DNA of 64,000 nt, from assembly GCF_003465825.1 (NCBI RefSeq), contig NZ_QSBV01000007.1:1-64000 (forward strand), read 5' to 3'. Shown one piece after another: positions 7,862-15,729 of the stretch. The stretch's first letter is position 1. Each line of letters starts with the position of its first letter. The position numbers and the translations under genes were made by a program. The DNA comes from Collinsella sp. AF02-46-1 (GTDB lineage: Bacteria > Actinomycetota > Coriobacteriia > Coriobacteriales > Coriobacteriaceae). The notes under the pieces were generated by a model that had not been told where the DNA came from, made no database searches, and worked only from the letters and a program-made list of their open reading frames with translations.

Positions 7862-7909
7862 ACTTTTCAAAAAAAAGTTCTTGCATAGGATGCGGGTATC
7901 ACGTAAGAT
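7862..7909 (+). promoter_or_regulatory. tRNA-Gly/tRNA-Val promoter with palindrome variant
   Basis: ACTTTTCAAAAAAAAGT (7862-7878) is a variant of the 17-bp palindrome, again two bases before the -35 TTGCAT (7881-7886). A 17-bp spacer and the -10 TAAGAT (7904-7909) follow. Confidence 0.7.
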
Positions 7910-7921
7910 TAATCCTCGTAA

Positions 7922-7997
7922 GCGGACATGGCTCAGTTGGTAGAGCACAACCTTGCCAAGGTTGGGGTCGCGGGTTCGAGCCCCGTTGTCCGCTCCA
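7922..7997 (+). tRNA. tRNA-Gly (anticodon GCC), copy 3
   Basis: Identical to the copies at 3665 and 3892, including the encoded CCA. Confidence 0.96.
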
Positions 7998-8000
7998 TTT

Positions 8001-8075
8001 GGGCGTTTAGCTCAGGGGGAGAGCGCTTCCCTGACACGGAAGAGGTCAGAAGTTCAAATCTTCTAACGCCCACCA
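8001..8075 (+). tRNA. tRNA-Val (anticodon GAC)
   Basis: Acceptor stem GGGCGTT / AACGCCC, discriminator A, encoded CCA. Anticodon loop CTGACAC gives GAC. It starts three bases after tRNA-Gly, so both share one transcript. Confidence 0.95.
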
Positions 8076-8083
8076 AATGTTCG

Positions 8084-8114
8084 CAGCCCAGAGGCTTAGC
8101 CTCTGGGCTGTTTT
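8084..8114 (+). terminator. Terminator after tRNA-Val
   Basis: A 12-bp stem CAGCCCAGAGGC / GCCTCTGGGCTG with loop TTA, followed by TTTT. Confidence 0.85.
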
Positions 8115-8121
8115 GTTTTGC

Positions 8122-8157
8122 TCGCCAAATGGGTCGCCAAATACGTCACCAAATTTC
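8122..8157 (+). repeat. Three tandem 12-nt units in an otherwise gene-free stretch
   Basis: TCGCCAAATGGG, TCGCCAAATACG and TCACCAAATTTC follow each other with a strict 12-base period, equal to four codons (Ser-Pro-Asn-X). The rest of 8158-8460 shows nothing recognisable. It could be a relic of a coding region beside the tRNA-Val gene, but no homology can be claimed. Confidence 0.45.
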
Positions 8158-8482
8158 GAGTTTTTTGATCTTCTGGGATGCTTCTCAGTAGTCATCCGAG
8201 AAAACTCTCATCTTCTCTGTTTGCATACACATATCTTTCAAGGATTCGTGCCGCGGTTACATGGGGCTCGGCAAGGCACGACCGCAACATGTTGGTCAAG
8301 CATAATCTTTTGGATTCTTTTGGCGTGAGCGGCTTGGTTTTGGTAGGATTTGTCAGCGGCTTGACTAAGGGGGTTTTATAACTGCCATGCAGGTAGCCGT
8401 GTTGGTAACGTTTTACCGACTTGCCAAGAACCCCTCATAATTAATGCGTCTGCAAAATGACCAATTGCTTTGACCTGCTGAA

Positions 8483-8530
8483 ACACTATATGTTGTGTTT
8501 GAACTAAAAAAAGAATACAGGATATAGATG
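8483..8530 (+). promoter_or_regulatory. NrdR boxes and promoter of nrdD
   Basis: ACACTATATGTTGTGT (8483-8498) matches the NrdR-box consensus closely. A weaker second box, ATACAGGATATAGATG (8515-8530), starts 32 bp later, the usual spacing of NrdR box pairs. Between and overlapping them lie a -35 TTGAAC (8499-8504) and a -10 TATAGA (8523-8528) 18 bp apart. NrdR is the ATP/dATP-sensing repressor of ribonucleotide reductase genes; its own gene is not in this window. Confidence 0.75.
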
Positions 8531-8535
8531 CCTCT

Positions 8536-8755
8536 TTGTCGTATGATAGATGGCGGACAGAGAACGAGGACCTTATTTGCCCCATTTGGATAGATCTTTG
8601 AGCCGCTTGATCGGCCGCGAGGATTGTCCGCATGAGGACCTATGGTTTATCGAGAACACAGATTGCGCGACGGCGCCGCAAGACAGGGGCAAGCCCTGCC
8701 GGGCATCGTTTGGCTCTGAAGCGCAATGAGACTACGACGCGAAAGAGGCAAGAGG
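8536..8755 (+). other. Long 5' leader of nrdD
   Basis: About 220 bases separate the proposed start site from the nrdD ATG. GCGGACA (8553-8559) can pair with TGTCCGC (8625-8631), and GGGGCAAGCCC-type short stems occur near 8690. No conserved cobalamin, T-box or other known riboswitch core was recognised. Confidence 0.3.
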
Positions 8756-10978
8756 ATGAAGATCATCAAGCGCAGCGGCACCGAGGTTGTCTTTGACATC
8801 GATAAGATCGTCAATGCGATTCGCGCCGCAAACTTGGAGGTCGAGGAGAGCTCTCGTCTAACCGACCGCCAGGTGGTTTATGCGGCGCAAAACGTCGCCG
8901 AGGCATGCGAGAACGCGGGCCACACCGTTTCGGTCGAGGAGATCCAGGATTTGGTCGAGGACGAGATCATGCGTCTCGACTGCTACGAGGTCGCCCGCCA
9001 CTACATCATCTATCGCTATGTTCAGAGCCTGAAGCGCCAGAAGAACACGACCGATGACAAGATCCTGTCGTTGATCGAGTGCAATAACGAAGAGGTCAAG
9101 CAGGAGAACTCTAACAAGAACCCGACCGTCAACTCCGTTCAGCGCGACTACATGGCCGGCGAGATTTCCAAGGACCTGACTCAGCGCGTGCTGCTGCCCC
9201 AGGAGATCGTGGATGCCCACAACGAGGGCCTGATCCACTTCCACGATTCCGACTACTTTGCCCAGCACATGCATAACTGCGACCTGGTGAACCTGGAGGA
9301 TATGCTCCAGAACGGCACCGTTATCTCGGGCACGCTGATCGAGAAGCCGCATAGCTTCTCGACTGCCTGCAACATCGCGACGCAGATTATCGCCCAGGTT
9401 GCTTCTTCCCAGTACGGCGGCCAGTCTATTTCGCTGACCCATCTCGCCCCCTTTGTTGAGGTGAGCCGTCAAAAGATTCGCGGCGAGGTTGCCCGCGAGC
9501 TCGAGGAGCTCGGTGTTTCGGCATCTGCCGAAAAGGTCCGTGAGGTCGTTGAGGACCGTCTGCGTGACGAGATCCGTCGCGGCGTCCAGACGATTCAGTA
9601 TCAGGTCGTGACCCTTATGACCACCAATGGCCAGGCGCCGTTCGTGACGGTCTTTATGTATCTCAATGAGGCCCGTACGCCCCAGGAGAAGCACGACCTT
9701 GCCATGATCGTGGAGGAGACGCTTCGTCAACGCTATGAGGGCGTTAAGAACGAAGCCGGTGTGTGGATTACCCCGGCATTCCCCAAGCTTATCTATGTAC
9801 TCGAGGACGATAACGTTCACGAGAATTCCCCGTACTTCTACCTGACCCAGCTTGCTGCCAAGTGCACCGCCAAGCGCATGGTGCCCGACTACATCTCCGA
9901 GAAGAAGATGCGCGAGCTCAAGCTGTCGAAGGGCGAGACCGTCGGCAACGGCGATTGCTACACCTGCATGGGTTGCCGCAGCTTCTTGACGCCCGACCGC
10001 TCGGGCAACGGCTTTAACAATGTCGCCAACGCGCTGAACTATGACCCGACCAAACCCAAGTACTATGGCCGCTTTAACCAGGGTGTTGTGACCATCAACC
10101 TGCCCGATGTCGCGCTGAGCTCGCATCAGGACATGGACAAGTTCTGGAAGATCTTCGACGAGCGCCTTGAGCTGTGCCACCGTGCTCTGCTGTGCCGTCA
10201 TGAGCGCCTGATGGGCACGCTTTCGGATGCCGCGCCGATTCTTTGGCAGTACGGTGCCCTAGCGCGTCTGAAGAAGGGCGAGACGATCGATAAGTTGCTC
10301 GTGGGCGGATACTCTACCATCAGCCTTGGCTATGCCGGCCTGTATGAGTGCGTCAAGTACATGACGGGCCACAGCCACACCGAGAAGGAAGGCACGCCGT
10401 TTGCCATGGCCGTCATGCAGCGCATGAACGACAAGTGCGCGGAGTGGAAGGCCGAAAGCGATATCGATTTCTCGCTGTACGGTACGCCGTTGGAGTCGAC
10501 GACCTACAAGTTCGCCAAGTGCCTGCAGCGCCGTTTTGGTATTATCCCGGGCGTGACGGACAAGGGCTACATTACCAACAGCTATCACGTCCACGTGTCC
10601 GAGGAGATCGATGCCTTCGATAAGCTTAAGTTTGAGGGCATGTTCCAGCAGCTTTCGCCGGGCGGTGCTATCTCTTACGTTGAGGTTCCCAACATGCAGG
10701 ACAACCTCAAGGCTGTCATTCGCGTGATGCAGTACATCTACGACAACATCATGTACGCCGAGCTCAACACCAAGAGCGACTACTGCCAGGTGTGCGGCTA
10801 CGATGGCGAGATCAAGATTGTTGAGGACGATGGCAAGCTGGTGTGGGAGTGCCCCAACTGCGGCAACCGCGACCAGGAGAAAATGAACGTCGCTCGTCGT
10901 ACGTGCGGCTACATCGGTACCCAGTTCTGGAACCAGGGCCGAACCGAGGAGATCCGCGACCGCGTGCTGCATCTCTAA
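8756..10978 (+). CDS. nrdD: Anaerobic (class III) ribonucleoside-triphosphate reductase
   Basis: Reduces ribonucleotides to deoxyribonucleotides using a glycyl radical, under strictly anaerobic conditions. The 740-residue protein begins with an ATP-cone allosteric domain (about 1-90, MKIIKRSGTEVVFD). The long catalytic barrel follows. A C-terminal zinc site (CxxC in QVCGYDG and CPNCG) precedes the glycyl radical motif RRTCGYIG, with Gly718 as the radical position. The ATG at 8756 is preceded by AAGAGG with 7-base spacing; the earlier ATG at 8726 adds a basic stretch not typical of the family. nrdG downstream encodes its activase. No class I or II RNR is seen here. Confidence 0.97.
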   Translation: MKIIKRSGTEVVFDIDKIVNAIRAANLEVEESSRLTDRQVVYAAQNVAEACENAGHTVSVEEIQDLVEDEIMRLDCYEVARHYIIYRYVQSLKRQKNTTDDKILSLIECNNEEVKQENSNKNPTVNSVQRDYMAGEISKDLTQRVLLPQEIVDAHNEGLIHFHDSDYFAQHMHNCDLVNLEDMLQNGTVISGTLIEKPHSFSTACNIATQIIAQVASSQYGGQSISLTHLAPFVEVSRQKIRGEVARELEELGVSASAEKVREVVEDRLRDEIRRGVQTIQYQVVTLMTTNGQAPFVTVFMYLNEARTPQEKHDLAMIVEETLRQRYEGVKNEAGVWITPAFPKLIYVLEDDNVHENSPYFYLTQLAAKCTAKRMVPDYISEKKMRELKLSKGETVGNGDCYTCMGCRSFLTPDRSGNGFNNVANALNYDPTKPKYYGRFNQGVVTINLPDVALSSHQDMDKFWKIFDERLELCHRALLCRHERLMGTLSDAAPILWQYGALARLKKGETIDKLLVGGYSTISLGYAGLYECVKYMTGHSHTEKEGTPFAMAVMQRMNDKCAEWKAESDIDFSLYGTPLESTTYKFAKCLQRRFGIIPGVTDKGYITNSYHVHVSEEIDAFDKLKFEGMFQQLSPGGAISYVEVPNMQDNLKAVIRVMQYIYDNIMYAELNTKSDYCQVCGYDGEIKIVEDDGKLVWECPNCGNRDQEKMNVARRTCGYIGTQFWNQGRTEEIRDRVLHL

Positions 10979-10989
10979 TAACCATCCCA

Positions 10990-11127
10990 GGCTGCCCTGT
11001 AGCGAGGCCCCGGACCTTTACTCGCTATTTCGGACAGTCCTGGCTCACGACGGAGGCGCCACTGGCGCCTCCTGTTCGTGCGGAACTCATATCGAGCAAA
11101 GGTCCGGGGCCTCGCTACAGGGCAGCC
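10990..11127. repeat. 138-bp cruciform palindrome between nrdD and nrdG
   Basis: The outer arms of 35 bp (10990-11024 and 11093-11127) are inverted complements with a single mismatch. Inside, CACGA...TCGTG and GGAGGCGCC-ACT-GGCGCCTCC (11052-11072) continue the fold, so nearly the whole segment can form one long hairpin. No coding sequence lies in it. There is no T-run, so it is not a simple terminator. Confidence 0.85.
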
Positions 11128-11305
11128 AAGTTGATGTAGCTGAGATGCAGCGCGCAGTCTGCTCACTCCTCGAAGTTCTTAGCGGAAATAAGTCGAGTTG
11201 CAGCTGCGATTTACTTGCGATGGTGGTTGAGCCGCAACCCAGTTTTTATTGGACCTCGAACCCTATGCTCGATGTTCGCTTCGTTCATTGAGTTACCCTT
11301 TGCAT

Positions 11306-11389
11306 GAGGCCGGGACATATCGTCCCGCCCGCAGTTTCGCAGGCCGCAGGCCGAGAATGTTTGAGGACGGGATGATATGTCCCGGCCTC
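11306..11389. repeat. 84-bp palindrome just upstream of nrdG
   Basis: The 22-bp arms 11306-11327 and 11368-11389 begin GAGGCCGGGACATAT and differ at one position. The right arm ends one base before the GGGAGAG ribosome binding site of nrdG, so the fold could affect nrdG translation or mRNA stability. The 11128-11305 stretch between the two palindromes shows no gene. Confidence 0.8.
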
Positions 11390-11404
11390 CCGGGAGAGTT
11401 ACCT

Positions 11405-11986
11405 ATGAACTACGCGAACATTAAGTATTTCGACATTGCTGATGGAGAAGGCGTTCGTACTTCTCTGTTTGTAAGCGGGTGCCGTCGTGGGTGCAAGAAT
11501 TGCTTTAACTCTGTTGCGTGGGACTTTGCTGCGGGTGAGCCGTTCGATCGTGCCGTCGAGGACAAGATTATCAAGAGTCTCGATCATCCCTTTATCGATG
11601 GTCTGACGATTCTGGGCGGCGAGCCCATGGAGCCCGAGAATCAGGCGGGGCTCGTTGAGTTTGTCGAGCGTGTTCGCGCGGCCTATCCAGTGGGGTCGGG
11701 GAAGACCATTTGGTGCTTTACCGGTGACGTGCTCGAGGAGCTTATGCCGGGTGGTCGTCATCATACCGAGGTGACGGACCGCATCTTTGCCTGCCTCGAC
11801 ATGTTGGTGGACGGCCCGTTTGTTCAGGACCTGTACGATATCACGCTGCGCTTTAGGGGCTCGAGCAACCAGCGCGTGATCGATATGAACGCTACGCGCG
11901 CCCGTGCTGAGCGCGAGGGCGTTGCGCTTTGTGATGCGGTTGAACTTTGGCGCGATGATCCGGTCTATTCGACCCATACTATGTAG
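11405..11986 (+). CDS. nrdG: Anaerobic ribonucleotide reductase activating protein
   Basis: A radical-SAM activase that generates the glycyl radical on NrdD. The 193-residue protein carries the CxxxCxxC cluster-binding motif (C26, C30, C33 in SGCRRGCKNC) and the GGEPM segment that binds S-adenosylmethionine. The ATG at 11405 is preceded by GGGAGAG. An upstream extension of the frame to 11249 runs through the palindrome and is not credible. It is separated from nrdD by about 430 bases with two palindromes. Confidence 0.94.
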   Translation: MNYANIKYFDIADGEGVRTSLFVSGCRRGCKNCFNSVAWDFAAGEPFDRAVEDKIIKSLDHPFIDGLTILGGEPMEPENQAGLVEFVERVRAAYPVGSGKTIWCFTGDVLEELMPGGRHHTEVTDRIFACLDMLVDGPFVQDLYDITLRFRGSSNQRVIDMNATRARAEREGVALCDAVELWRDDPVYSTHTM

Positions 11987-11988
11987 CT

Positions 11989-12018
11989 TGTGGTCGATGC
12001 CGGAGGGCGTGGTACCAT
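11989..12018 (+). promoter_or_regulatory. Probable folE promoter
   Basis: TTGTGG (11989-11994) and TACCAT (12013-12018) are 18 bp apart, 34 bases before the folE start. Confidence 0.45.
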
Positions 12019-12052
12019 AGCGCAAACGTGAAATCGGAAAAGTGAGGCCCAG

Positions 12053-12610
12053 ATGGTCGATCAGGAAAAAGTCGAGGCCGCCATTAAGCTGTTGCTTGAG
12101 GGCATAGGCGAGGATCCAACTCGTGAGGGCCTGCTGGAGACCCCGGCGCGCGTTGCCCGTATGTATGGCGAGATCGCCGGCGGTGTGGACCAGAGTGCCG
12201 AGGAGCACCTGTCCAAAACCTTTGCCGTCGCTTCGAACGATTTGGTTATCGAGCGCGACATCACGTTCTACTCGCTGTGCGAACATCATCTGCTGCCGTT
12301 TTATGGCAAGGCCGCCATTGGTTATATCCCTAACGGTCGGGTGGCCGGGCTTTCCAAGCTTGCTCGCACGATTGAGGTTTATGCCCGCCGTCTGCAGCTG
12401 CAGGAGCAGCTGTGTGCGCAGGTTGCCGATGCCCTCATGGAGTATCTCGCTCCCCAGGGAGCGATTGTGTTGATGGAGGCCGAGCATATGTGCATGACGA
12501 TGCGTGGCGTGCAAAAGCCCGGCACCAAGACCGTGACGCTCGCTCGCCGCGGCGTCTTTGAGACCGATCCCGCGCTCGAGGAGCGTTTCTTTAGGATGCT
12601 GGACCGCTAA
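12053..12610 (+). CDS. folE: GTP cyclohydrolase I
   Basis: Converts GTP to 7,8-dihydroneopterin triphosphate, the first step of folate synthesis. The 185-residue protein is of full family length. Family motifs [10 protein letters not shown] (zinc ligands C76 and the His pair) and [12 protein letters not shown] (third zinc ligand Cys) are present. It is first of three tightly packed genes with an HD hydrolase and folB. The ATG at 12053 follows GTGAGG. Confidence 0.96.
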   Translation: MVDQEKVEAAIKLLLEGIGEDPTREGLLETPARVARMYGEIAGGVDQSAEEHLSKTFAVASNDLVIERDITFYSLCEHHLLPFYGKAAIGYIPNGRVAGLSKLARTIEVYARRLQLQEQLCAQVADALMEYLAPQGAIVLMEAEHMCMTMRGVQKPGTKTVTLARRGVFETDPALEERFFRMLDR

Positions 12611-12612
12611 CC

Positions 12613-13194
12613 ATGAGAGTCGTCAACGACTTTACATCGAAGACCGATGAGGGGACGTCGCGTCGCGGCTTTATGGCTTCGGGCCTGGCCCCCTTTGGCG
12701 CCATGCCTCGCATTGATTACATTTGTACCAACGGGCTGTTCCGGCGGCACCTGGGCAACATTGCACAGTTGGAATCGGGGCGCATCTTCTGCCGCCACGG
12801 TATTGACCATCTGCTCGATGTCGCTCGCATTATGTGGATCAAGAATCTCGAGGAGCAGCTCGAATTTGACCGCGAGGTCATCTACGCCACGGCACTTCTT
12901 CACGATATCGGCAAAGATGAACAGTATGAATCGGGTATATCCCATGATGTTGCAAGCGAACGCGTCGCTGATGCGATCCTCGGTGGCATGCCCGATGACA
13001 TGGCGTTTGAGCCGGCCGATGCCGCAGCCATTAAGACGGCCATTCTGGGCCATCGAAAGCTGCGCGTGAACAGCCAACCGCTTGAGCGTCTGCTCTATGC
13101 AGCCGACAAAGCGTCGCGCGCCTGCTTTGCATGCCCCGCGCGCAATGCTTGCAACTGGAGCGATGATAAAAAGAACCTGTCGATTCGCGTGTAG
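12613..13194 (+). CDS. HD-domain phosphohydrolase in the folate operon
   Basis: A metal-dependent HD hydrolase of 193 residues. The motif set H...HD...D is visible in CRHGIDHLL and ATALLHDIGKD. A Cys-rich tail CFACPARNAC near the C terminus could hold a metal. The gene starts two bases after the folE stop and precedes folB. The folate pathway needs a dihydroneopterin triphosphate pyrophosphohydrolase between FolE and FolB, and no Nudix enzyme is present here, so this protein is a candidate for that step (inference). HD proteins also act on nucleotides and (p)ppGpp, so other roles are possible. Confidence 0.75.
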   Translation: MRVVNDFTSKTDEGTSRRGFMASGLAPFGAMPRIDYICTNGLFRRHLGNIAQLESGRIFCRHGIDHLLDVARIMWIKNLEEQLEFDREVIYATALLHDIGKDEQYESGISHDVASERVADAILGGMPDDMAFEPADAAAIKTAILGHRKLRVNSQPLERLLYAADKASRACFACPARNACNWSDDKKNLSIRV

Positions 13195-13237
13195 TTGATT
13201 TGCGCGGTCGGGGTTCTAAACGAAGGAGACGATCGCG

Positions 13238-13723
13238 ATGAGTAACAAGAAACTGCCCGAGAATGCCACCAAGACTGAAGGCGCCGAGCTCGCTCGCCGT
13301 GGAAGGGGCGAAATATCCACCGCAACGGCGGTGCCTCACGTGAGCTATGACGATCTGCGCCATGCCGATCGTATTGCCATTGACGGCCTTGAGGTTTTTG
13401 CCAACCATGGCGTGTATCCCGAGGAGAACGCGCTGGGTCAGAAGTTCATCGTTTCTCTGGTGCTCTATGCCGACCTGCGCGCGGCGGGGGAGCACGATAA
13501 CCTGGATGCCTCGATTGACTACGGCTCGGTGTGCCACGATGTTGATGGCTATCTGCGCGAGCATACGTTTAAACTCATCGAGGCGGCAGCCGAGGGGACG
13601 GCCCAGATGCTGCTGCGCCGTTATCCCTCGCTGCTTGGTGTGCGCATAAAGCTCGATAAACCGTGGGCGCCTGTCGGCTTGCCGCTGGCAAGCTGCGGCG
13701 TCGAGATCGAGCGCGTGCGCTAG
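13238..13723 (+). CDS. folB: Dihydroneopterin aldolase
   Basis: Cleaves 7,8-dihydroneopterin to 6-hydroxymethyl-dihydropterin in folate synthesis. Family motifs GLEVFANHGVYPEEN, LIEAAAE and the KPWAP segment are present. The 161-residue protein carries an extra N-terminal stretch of about 40 charged residues compared with usual FolB of about 120. An AAGGAG site precedes the ATG at 13238. FolK and FolP genes are not adjacent. Confidence 0.9.
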   Translation: MSNKKLPENATKTEGAELARRGRGEISTATAVPHVSYDDLRHADRIAIDGLEVFANHGVYPEENALGQKFIVSLVLYADLRAAGEHDNLDASIDYGSVCHDVDGYLREHTFKLIEAAAEGTAQMLLRRYPSLLGVRIKLDKPWAPVGLPLASCGVEIERVR

Positions 13724-13729
13724 TCGACG

Positions 13730-14506
13730 CTAGAGCTTGTTGAGGGGTGGCTGCTTGAGCCGCTGCGACAGAGCTCTATTGTTAGGGCAGTACGTGTCGA
13801 GCAGGGCGTGAAACCGCTGGTTGTGGCTTGGCTCGAGCAAGTGGACGAGCTCATGGGCGACAACCATGTCGAGGCATTCGACGGGGTAGGCGGCGAGCTC
13901 GCGCGCGATGCGAATGGCGCCGGTTTTGGGTGTGCAGGAGCCCCAACGCGTTTTCATGCTGCGCACGGAGACGCGGGCCACGGTGACGCCCATTGCGATT
14001 TCGTACGCGTGCACGATGTCGCGTAGCGCTGCGGTGACCTCGGACGCGTAGAGCTGGTCGATGTGGGCTTGGAGCTCGTCGGACGTTAGGCCGTCGAGGA
14101 TTGCGCGCCGCTTGGCCTGTGGGCTTTCGTCCGATTCGTCGGTACCCATAAAACTTGCGAAGGTGGCCTGCTTGGGTCGCGGTGCGGGCGATGCAAAGTT
14201 GTGATCGAGTGCGTCCTGTACCGTGATGGGCTTGCCCCAAAGTGCAATGATGGACGATGGGCTGAGCGGCTCTCGCGCTGTCGCCTGACGTTGCTCACGT
14301 TGGGCAAGTCGGCTGATAATCCAGGCGCTGTTGCGCTTCACAAACGCTTCGATGCGCTCGCGACCGGCACCGAGCGGTGCGCTGGCGTGGACCTCACCGC
14401 TCGATGTGACGCGTAGGTTGAAGTTCTTGACGCGTTTTTTGGTAACGATGACGGGCAAGGCCGTCCCATCCGGTCGGGATACGGAAATCGTAAATTGCTG
14501 CGTCAA
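13730..14506 (-). CDS. YgjP-like (SprT-type) zinc metallopeptidase
   Basis: A member of the YgjP/DUF45 metallopeptidase family with the zinc motif VAHELVHLLEPSHNQRF (HExxH plus a downstream His) near the C terminus and the conserved MKTRWGSC segment. The product is 258 residues. The start is taken as TTG at 14506, because a good GGA-type ribosome binding site (minus-strand AAGGATC) sits six bases upstream; a longer frame from 14572 would run through the palindrome at 14531-14568. The cellular substrate is unknown. The stop lies 7 bases from the folB stop on the other strand. Confidence 0.82.
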   Translation of the reverse strand: MTQQFTISVSRPDGTALPVIVTKKRVKNFNLRVTSSGEVHASAPLGAGRERIEAFVKRNSAWIISRLAQREQRQATAREPLSPSSIIALWGKPITVQDALDHNFASPAPRPKQATFASFMGTDESDESPQAKRRAILDGLTSDELQAHIDQLYASEVTAALRDIVHAYEIAMGVTVARVSVRSMKTRWGSCTPKTGAIRIARELAAYPVECLDMVVAHELVHLLEPSHNQRFHALLDTYCPNNRALSQRLKQPPLNKL

Positions 14507-14530
14507 ATGTGATCCTTCAGATTGGGGGGG

Positions 14531-14568
14531 GCGGGCCGGCATGTCGACCGCTCGGCATGCCGGCCCGC
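14531..14568. repeat. Perfect 13-bp palindrome between two minus-strand genes
   Basis: Arms GCGGGCCGGCATG (14531-14543) and CATGCCGGCCCGC (14556-14568) pair around a 12-nt loop, next to a run of eight G. It lies between the peptidase gene at 14596 and the YgjP gene, so it may limit read-through or stabilise the upstream mRNA. No T-run follows on either strand. Confidence 0.8.
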
Positions 14569-14595
14569 TCAAGGGATGCGAAAATAATTGCGCTC

Positions 14596-15609
14596 TTAAT
14601 AACGCTCAAAGAAAGCAAGCGCGTTGTCGCTGCAGAGCTTCTGCATCACGGTCTTGCCAAAATGCTTGGAAAGCATGTTCTGGAATTCGGGCATCTTGCT
14701 GGCATCGGAGAGGAAAGCGGGCACCGTGGCGCCGTCCCAGTCGCCGCCGAGCGCGATGACGTCCTCGCCGCCCAGGTCGAGCCAGTGCTCGATATGTGCC
14801 GCCAGCTGGTCGAAGGTGACGTCTGCGGCGGTTTTGTCGGTTGCGTCGTTGGAAAGGAACTCGCTGCAGTAGTTGAGGCCGACGATGCCACCCATGTCGC
14901 GAATGGTGCGGAACTGGTCGTCGGTGAGGTTGCGCTTGACGCCGCAGACGGTGCGGGAGTTGGAGTGGCTGGCGACGAAGGGGCGCGTGGCATGGGCGAC
15001 AACCTCGTCAAAGCACTCATCGTTGAGGTGGGAGACGTCGAGCACCATGCCGGCGTGCTCCATCTGCGTAAGCGCCTCGATACCGGCGGCGGTGAGACCG
15101 GCGTGGGTGTCGTGGCCGCTCGCGAGCGGTCCCTGCGCATTCCAGCTGAGTGACGACATGAGTACGCCCAGGCTCTTGAGCACCTCGATCAGCGCGGGGT
15201 CCTCGGCAAAGAACGTGGCGTTTTCGATGGTGTGGATGCAGGCGACCTTGCCGTCTTTGAGCGCGGGGCGAATGTCTGCGGCGTTGCGTACGTTGACCAT
15301 GCGGTCGTGGTTGAGCATTGCTTGGCCGCTCATGTGTGCCATGATCTGCGCCTGGAAGCGCGCGGCGTGGGCGGTGGGAATCTCGTCGGGGACAAACGTG
15401 GCGAAGCACTGTGCCCACGGCGTGTTGCCGATCTTTGCGAGCGAGATGGCGCAGGCGTTGCCCTCGATGAGGTCGAAATCTTGCGGATGCGTTTCGTCGC
15501 CGGGGAAATAACCGTCGGTGCCGGCGGTAAAGCGCAGGTCGAGATCGAGCGTGGCCCAGCCGATGCGGTCGGCGGTGTCGCAGTGTAGGTCAAATACGGG
15601 ATATGCCAT
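14596..15609 (-). CDS. Peptidase M19, membrane (renal) dipeptidase family
   Basis: A zinc dipeptidase of the amidohydrolase fold that cleaves dipeptides, often including D-residues. The 337-residue protein begins with the metal site FDLHCDT and shows IENATF, VLDVSHLND and ASHSNSRTVCG, which carry further metal ligands, then GGDWDG near the C terminus. There is no signal peptide, so it is probably cytosolic. The ATG at 15609 has GGAGG five bases upstream; an ATG at 15639 lacks one. Confidence 0.9.
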   Translation of the reverse strand: MAYPVFDLHCDTADRIGWATLDLDLRFTAGTDGYFPGDETHPQDFDLIEGNACAISLAKIGNTPWAQCFATFVPDEIPTAHAARFQAQIMAHMSGQAMLNHDRMVNVRNAADIRPALKDGKVACIHTIENATFFAEDPALIEVLKSLGVLMSSLSWNAQGPLASGHDTHAGLTAAGIEALTQMEHAGMVLDVSHLNDECFDEVVAHATRPFVASHSNSRTVCGVKRNLTDDQFRTIRDMGGIVGLNYCSEFLSNDATDKTAADVTFDQLAAHIEHWLDLGGEDVIALGGDWDGATVPAFLSDASKMPEFQNMLSKHFGKTVMQKLCSDNALAFFERY

Positions 15610-15729
15610 GGTTCCTCCGGTTGCAGCGTTTCTTTGCAAACTGTCCTTGAATTGTATGACTAGGGTATAGTTAGCGCCATATGTTCACGGCGGCCCGCGT
15701 TGTGCGCCGCCCTTATCACGGAGGTTACC

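Noticed and set aside
8536..8755. Cobalamin or T-box riboswitch in the nrdD leader
   Set aside because: No B12-box or T-box core sequence is visible; only generic stems.
8858..10201. 447-codon minus-strand frame antisense to nrdD
   Set aside because: Shadow of nrdD with repetitive Leu/Val-rich, non-family sequence.
11249..11404. N-terminal extension of nrdG to 11249
   Set aside because: The extension is encoded by the palindrome and lacks a ribosome site; the ATG at 11405 has both a good site and the family start.
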